Shown piece by piece: positions 57,431 through 64,000 of a DNA stretch of 64,000 nucleotides. The notes beneath the pieces were generated by a model. It saw only the letters and a list, made by a program, of their open reading frames with translations. It was not told the DNA's origin and searched no databases. The stretch spans positions 2,997,559 to 3,061,558 of the forward strand of contig JACBWW010000022.1 of NCBI GenBank assembly GCA_020086605.1. The letters run 5' to 3'. The position numbers and the translations under genes are program-made. This stretch comes from Lanius collurio. Its lineage: Eukaryota; Chordata; Aves; Passeriformes; Laniidae. The first letter of the stretch is position 1. Each line of letters begins with the position of its first letter.

Positions 57431-60400
57431 AATATAAAGTGATGTGGTAATATGCTACCAAAATAACTAATGCGTGTTTTGGGATGTGCAGCACCCTATC
57501 TTAGTGTCTTAGAGTTTTGAAGCTTTTTATTTCAAGTAAATCACCTTGGAATAGGTTTGTAGTGATAAAATTCCCTGATACATATTATTAATACTGTGTT
57601 ATAGCTGCCAACATTGGCATTTCTTATCCAATTAAATCTATGTGGCTTTATTTATTGCTCTCCAGAAATACTAACACCCCCCACACACCCATGCAAACCC
57701 CTTACATGGACACAATCTACCTGTGTAGGGTAGGGGAGGATATTGCTGTAGCTGTTGGGACTGCTGAGCTGTGGAGATGGGCAAGAACCTGTGTACAGGC
57801 CAGGCTGGGGGACAATAGTGTCCTGGGAGAGCTGGGTGGCTGTGGAGCAATTACAGAATGAGTGACAGTCACAGAAAGCTAAAACTTGAGATGAAAAGGG
57901 ACCAAAGACAGCATAATTAAAGATATTTGTGTGACACAAGAATAGAGGATCAGTGATTTTTTAAAAAAGGGTAATTATGAACTGAAGTGAGGGATGAATG
58001 TGAAGTTAACTGGTGTGTGCAAAAAGTCACTGGGCTGTAATCACTGTTATGCTGACTGTCGGTGATGCAGGAAATAAATACTGTAATTCTCTAGGACTGT
58101 CTCAGCAAGCATTTGAGCTCTCCAGATCAATATAGTTTATTCCTCTTGGCCAAACTGTATTAGCAGCTGAATTTGGTCCTTAGGGACATCTGTACTGGTG
58201 AAAATAATTTCCATTTAAAGCCCTCTGATCTGATTTCCTCTATCCAGATAATACAATTCCCACCCCCTTCCCATGGCTGTGCTGCAGCAGCGTCTGTTCA
58301 GTCTGTGTCAGCCCTGCCACCTTCCCACCAGCCACTGCCTGCACCTGGCTGGGGCATCCTGCTCCTGACAGCTCCTTTGGGCCTGGAGGGAGCTCCGTGC
58401 CAGCAGTTTTAGGGCCCCTTGGCTGACCATACCCAACACACCTGTTCCCTCCCAGGGCTGGCTGTGCAGCCAGGACCTTTCCAGGGAGTCAGCACTCGGG
58501 GTTCCCTGGAAGAGCCCATCCTGGAACGAGTCATGTCTGGGGGTGGGGGCGGGTGGGCAGAGTTAAATCTGCTGTCCAGCCCAGGGGGTACACGGAGTGA
58601 TTGGCATGAGTAGCCTGAATTTTCATCTCGTGTCAATGTGGGTTTGCCAGAGGAAGGTTTGCAATATTTGTGTGTGCAAGCCCAAACTCTTGCATTAGGG
58701 ACTTGGTTGACTGATTCTAGGTTTCTGTGGCTGACTGATGAGCAGCATCTTTTGAAGTACCCTGTATCCCTCAAATGTTTTCTTTCCATATATTTTTCTA
58801 TTAATTTTTCTGTTTTATCAGCTTGCCCTTAGCTCATGGCTTGTCATCGTGTTCTGCCCCCGCCCGAAGCTGATAAACTGTCCCTCCCAGCTGAAGGTTC
58901 ATTGCTTCCTTGCAGTCCTGGCTCCTTCTCATCTCGAATTGCAGCTGCCGCTGCAGGGCACAGACAAAAGGCTGGCTTGTCTGTGCCTGACAGAAACAAG
59001 AAAGCACTCGGAAGCATGGTCCAAATAGATCTCAGTGGCACCGAAATCAGACGAAAATAATAATTCGATTTTTTTCTTTTTCAGAAAATTCAAATGATTT
59101 AATAGCTGGGTTTTAAAAATCTGAAACGAGGCAGGTTTTTGGCAGGCTGTGCCCTGTCCCCACAGCTGCTCGCACTAGAGGGCAGCACACGACTGTCTGT
59201 GCAGTGATGTTGGACTTCAGCTCACTGTTTCAGGGGAAAAGATAAATTTAAAAAAGTTTACAAATTGTGTCCTCTTTTGGAAGAAATGGGCCTGTTTGCC
59301 ACTTGTTTTAGCATACAGGACTCCAGTTCCCCCATATACCAACCTCTTCTACATTACAGTATCGGGGAAAAGAGGATTTTGAAGGAATTCAATTTCACTG
59401 CAAGTTAAGGAGGCCACTTTTTAAACACCAATATATTCTTATGTCAAAATAAGAAGCTATATCAGTCTTAGAATATTTAAAATATAGGCAACCCTAGAAT
59501 ACCTGGAGATAACTACTGAAAACTACAGCTACCCAGCCTTGCCTCACAGAGCAGCCCTGAGTAGCAACACTTGCTCCCCAAAACAGTAATGAGCAGTCAG
59601 AAAAGCTGAGGCTTTGGAAGCTGACATTTGATTTCCCTGCATGCTGGATCACGTATGATCCAAACACACATCAGCATGACAGGCACCACTTCTGCTCCTG
59701 AACAGCTTGTATTTACTAATTAATACTAGCATTCAGCATTCCTGTATTATTGCATGACAGTCTGTCTCACAGTCATTACTTTTGTTATGCTTTGAGTCTC
59801 ATTTAGATCTTGTTGAATATTCTATTTTAAAACTTAATTAACATTGGCTCATGTGTGATAGGGATGTATGATGCAAAAACGAGGATTAAGAATAATAAAT
59901 TAGAAAGTAATAATAGTCATTGGAGTTATAGCAGATTGACTAGTTTAATTTATTTCATTTGGTTTTGGTTAAACTACATAAAATTGACATAACTCATTAA
60001 AATTTGAATATAATACAGGTGTATTGAAAATAAAAGGTGTATGTTAAAATAATTTGTGTTTCACTGAAGCATCTTTTGCTGTGTTTCCCAGCAGGTGCTC
60101 GGGTCAGAGGCAGGGGAGGGCACCCTGCAGCTCAGGGGGCTCTGGCTGGGGCCATGGGCACTGCCTCTGACAGCCCAGCTTGGGAGCAGGAGGCTCCAGG
60201 CACCCTGTGCCTGCAGCACAGCCACGTCCTGCACAGCTCCCAGCCAGCAGGTGCTTCCTGCCAGACAGCCACTGTGCCTGGAGTTACAACTGCTGTGACA
60301 CCCCAGGAAAGCCAGAAGGTTCATTAATTGAACAGATACAAATTTCTCATTTTTCCTCTGTAATCAGGCATCCTTCTTAGAAGCATCACTCTCAGCAAAG

Positions 60401-62069
60401 CCCTGTTCCTGCTGGACTCTTTGGAAGTGCTGTGCTGAGGCTGTCAGGAGTGAGCCATTCCTTTCAACAAAGCACATCTGCTTGTGCACCTCCAGAGGAT
60501 GCAGTTGCTGAGTACTCATGGGAAGGGCTGCTCTGCACCACACAGCTCCAGGTCCCGACACTGTGTCTGTCACAACACACCAGCTCATGGGAGTCCTGCC
60601 CAGGGGACCTGTGTGTCTCAGGTAATGTGACCCAGAGAAAAAGAACTGGGAACTATTTGTCTGTTGAAACTGGGCTGAGTGAGCCCTGTTGCCACAGTCA
60701 GCACCGAAACCAGCAGGGTCCTGAGCTGCTGCCTGAGGCAATCTGAAAGGAGAGCTGCAATTCCCAGCTGTTATGGAGTGGTGCATCCTCACACAGGGTA
60801 CTGATAACCCATAATGCTGCCTGGGACCATGCTGGTAATGCATGGAGGCAGCACTTCTTTTATAATATTCCTTGTATCTACACTGGTGTTTTATCAACCA
60901 ATTATAGAGACATCAGTGACTGTATAAAGTGTGACCCACACCAGCAAGAGCAATTCAGCTAAATCCCCCTCACTGGACTGCAGTGGAGGGCACTGAGCTG
61001 TGCTCAGGACTCTCTCAGCTTTTCCACTTGAAGTTTTCATCCATGGGAGTGTGAAAAGCAGTCAAAGCTTCTGAGGGCTTGGACTCCCACTGCAGGCAGG
61101 GTCCTTGCGAGCAGTAGTCAGCTGCCTGCACAGATCTGGTGATGAGGTTTTCAGCTCCCTGTCTGTAATCCTATTTCTTCAGAGCTGCCGGAGTGTGGTG
61201 GGGCAGTGAGGGGGTTAACGCTGCAGCAGTCCTTTGATAATTGAAAAAGAAAAAAGCCCATCCAAAGCTAACCAAAACAACCCCCTGTTTGAGGTCAGTG
61301 CTCTAGTAAGTGCCTTTTAAAGAAACAATAACTTGGTGCAATAGAAAATATTCTGTCCCTCTCTTCAGTAGAAATCTGATAAACCACGGAGAGAGGCAGG
61401 TGTCCAAGGAGATAAAAGTAATAAATGTGGCTGCAGTTTGGGAGTGAGTTAGGCTGTCAGGCTGGTAATTAAATGAAAGCCCTCTCAGGAAATGCTGGGA
61501 GCTAATAGATATACATGGAGATGCCAATTCATTTGCCTCAGCAATACATGTTAATTTTAGCATGGGATTAATTTATACATTTTGCAGTGGGATGAAATGG
61601 CAAGGGTGGGAAGGGGAGAGCTTTCATCCTGCCTGTGATTATTTCAGGTGGTAGAGAATATTAAGCACCTTATACTTGTTAAAAACAGAACAGTGTGTGA
61701 AAATGGGAGAGAGAAAATGTTTAATTTAAGTAGATTCTCTAAACAGAATTAACTCATCACAGGCTTATACCTGACCCAAAGCACACTTACAGACAGCTGC
61801 CAGGGGCTCCATGGCTTTGCCACAGCTCAGTAAGTACAGAGCCCTAGTTAGCAGGTAGCTCAAGTCACTCTGTGTTGCTGTGGTTCAAAGGATTTCTGAG
61901 AGTTACATGAGTGTGAAATGAGGAGTGCTGCAGGGGTGGATCCTGCTACAGGAAGAACAGCAGTTATTTGGGACTACAGCAAGCTCAAGGATGGATGCTT
62001 TGGCAAGTGCACAGAGGAGCTGCAGGAAAGGACAGACTTGTATATAAAAGCACACTGGAAATCACTGAG

Positions 62070-62124
62070 AGAGCTGGTAATCACCAAGAGCTGGTAATCT
62101 TCAGCAGAGCTGGTAGTCACCAGC
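62070..62124. repeat. three-copy tandem repeat of about 18 bp
   Basis: Units starting at 62070, 62087 and 62106 all begin agagctggta and continue tcacca- or tcttcag-like. They are 17, 19 and 19 bases long. Confidence 0.8.
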
Positions 62125-64000
62125 AGGGCTGTGTGTGCCATGCAGGCTCGGGGCAGTGAGCAAGTCACTGCTCAGGACCCCATCAGCTTTAGCTATGTGG
62201 CACACACTGGCCCCAGAGCTGCCCAGCTCCTTCTGGTTTGTGGTCATCCTGTTCTGGAAGAAAACTAATCTGAGGCCAGGCAGACACTGAAGTGGGGGAG
62301 ATGCTCTCCTGGGGCAGAAGGCAGTGACCCAGCTGTGCACTCAGAACCTGGGTGTTGGCTGCTCCCAGTGCACCCTGGCCCGTGGTGAGTCTGGAGCTGC
62401 CAGTGCCTGTGGTGGTGTCTGCCAGGGCCCTCCACTGCTGGCAACACCAGGTGCTGCTGGGGACACGAAGCAAGGCCCTGATTTAAATGTCCAAGTGTAG
62501 CTTTAAGGGCTTGACTACAGGTATTTCTGCACTGAAACATACACTGCAGCACAGCAGGCTTCTTTCTAAAGAAAAAAAGCCCTCTGATCTGTAAAATTAT
62601 CAGCATTGACGCAGCAGAAGAAAAGAAGATTTCCTTTTATTTTCTTCTGCCTTAGAGGAGGAATATTCACTTGCCCTTCAGTATGATTATAGCCCATTTA
62701 CCAACACTTCTTTCTTTTTAAATTTCAGACCTACATTTTGGAACAGTCACAAGGTAGAAGTGTTTCTTTTCAGAGCCTGGAGCAGTCAGCACAAGGGTAA
62801 AGTTTATTTAACAAAAAAAAATAGTTCCAGCTGAATACATATTGTGAAATTACAGGTCCATTTAAAGCAAAATAGAAGTGGTGGTGGGTCAGGGTCAGGG
62901 AAGGAAGATAAGAACATCTGCTGCGAAGTGCATCCAGCAACTGGCTTCAGATTTAGAAGTTTTTTTATAGGATGTTTTTTCTTTTCTTTTTGTAATTATG
63001 CAAAATAATAGAACTAAAAAAAATTGTGCTAGATGCTGAAAGCAAGGTCGAGGCTTGCTCAGGGATTGGAAGTAGAGGCATTATAAGTGGTGTCTCAAAT
63101 CTGACTGATTTCAGAGTTATGGGCTCTGTCTTCCCAGGGTGGAGGTCTGTGTCCTTCCTGTCAACACACGTGTAAGGGATGTCCTCCCACCATGGCTGGC
63201 CAAGGCAGGACCCTGAGGGACCCCAGGAGGGCTGGCCCTGGCTGCACACTCCTTGCTTTACAGACATTGCCCTGATCCCCAGAAGTCACCTTGATCCTTT
63301 TTTGTTCCAGACTGAAACTGTCAAAATCCACACTCTTCATGAGAGAGTTGTTATCCACTTTTGATAATGGTACTTTTAGTTGGCTCTTGCCACTCTTGCT
63401 AAGCAGCCTGGCTGCTGTATCTCCTCCCAGGCTCTGCTGTAATGTCCTTCTGTCCCTGCTCCAAGGGCTCTCAGCGTTTCCTTAACACTGGGAGGTGAGC
63501 TGGGAACAAAGACAGGAATATCCCGGAGGTCCTACCAGCATCAGCCCTGTGTGAACTCTGGAAGACATGGAGGTGTCAGGAGAGCTCCTGTCATTACAGG
63601 AGGGGCTCCTGTGCCAAGGAGATCATCTTAATGAAACCTCCCCATCACCTGAAGAGTGACTTCTAGGGATTTTAAGGGACTGGGGATTGCCTGTGTGTGT
63701 CTTTGTCTTGACAATACTGAATCATACTGAGCCATAACCCTGGCATTTAAACACAGATGTGTGCTGTGTGTTGTCCTCTTCTTATGGATTAAAACAAACA
63801 AAAAAAGAAGGTAGAAATAATAATTTCCCTCATTGTCTTGCATGTAAAAATACCAAACTCCACAGCTCAGACATTTTTGGTGCCCACACAGATATACAGA
63901 GTCTTCTGGGGGTAGAAAATGGGGATGATCCACCTGCCAGTGTAGCTACATTCCCTGCAGCTCAGATTCTGATCTCTCTCGGTAACACCAAGAAATTCCC

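Larger units (their letters stand above)
55765..64000. other. gene-free right flank
   Basis: No convincing exon on either strand. VSTM2B is the expected next gene beyond POP4, but no immunoglobulin-domain or C-terminal exon was recognised. AT-rich blocks at 59690-59960 and 61400-61610 resemble conserved non-coding elements. A three-copy short tandem repeat lies at 62070-62124. Confidence 0.5.

Noticed and set aside
55765..64000. VSTM2B exons, expected by synteny
   Set aside because: No immunoglobulin V-type block or matching C-terminus was found on the minus strand. The gene probably starts beyond the window.

Overview
The window is a stretch of vertebrate nuclear DNA, almost certainly from a bird. 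It holds three intron-bearing or UTR-spliced protein genes with clear animal orthologues, CpG-island promoters, several CR1 LINE fragments of the avian type, and solo LTRs. The gene set C19orf12 (+), PLEKHF1 (-), POP4 (-) is the human 19q12 block POP4-PLEKHF1-C19orf12 read in reverse, with every relative orientation kept. In chicken this block is expected on chromosome 11. The species cannot be told from the sequence alone.

Layout. 1-4.0 kb: gene-free flank with one CR1 and a CpG-rich patch near 2.6-3.0 kb. 4.0-5.5 kb: a CR1 split by a solo LTR, then a CpG island that is the probable C19orf12 promoter, then a second CR1 fragment. 5.1-15.3 kb: C19orf12, with two coding exons (11414-11573 and 13866-14128), long introns and a 1.1-kb 3' UTR. 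15.3-28.3 kb: gene-free interval between convergent genes, with remnants of ancient retroposons. 28.3-35.6 kb: PLEKHF1 on the minus strand, with its whole reading frame in one exon (29798-30619) and a probable non-coding first exon in a CpG island at 34.9-35.65 kb. A 51-bp minisatellite lies just upstream of that promoter. 36.3-52.3 kb: gene-free interval with an intact solo LTR, a near-perfect inverted repeat around a TTTG tract, and several AT-rich blocks that look like conserved non-coding elements. 52.3-55.76 kb: POP4 on the minus strand, seven coding exons giving 220 residues, with a GGGATGC heptamer array in intron 1. 55.8-64 kb: gene-free.

The three genes are not a pathway. C19orf12 is a small membrane-associated protein of mitochondria and ER. 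PLEKHF1 (phafin-1) is a PH-FYVE adaptor of endosomes and lysosomes. POP4 (Rpp29) is a core protein of RNase P and RNase MRP. They are neighbours by old synteny. I saw no convincing exon of the expected outer neighbours (CCNE1 to the left, VSTM2B to the right). The most unusual items are the POP4 intron-1 heptamer, which would put a canonical G-quadruplex array in the pre-mRNA, the in-frame 51-bp minisatellite by PLEKHF1, the 27-bp inverted repeat at 44.4-44.6 kb, and the two LTR copies of one family.
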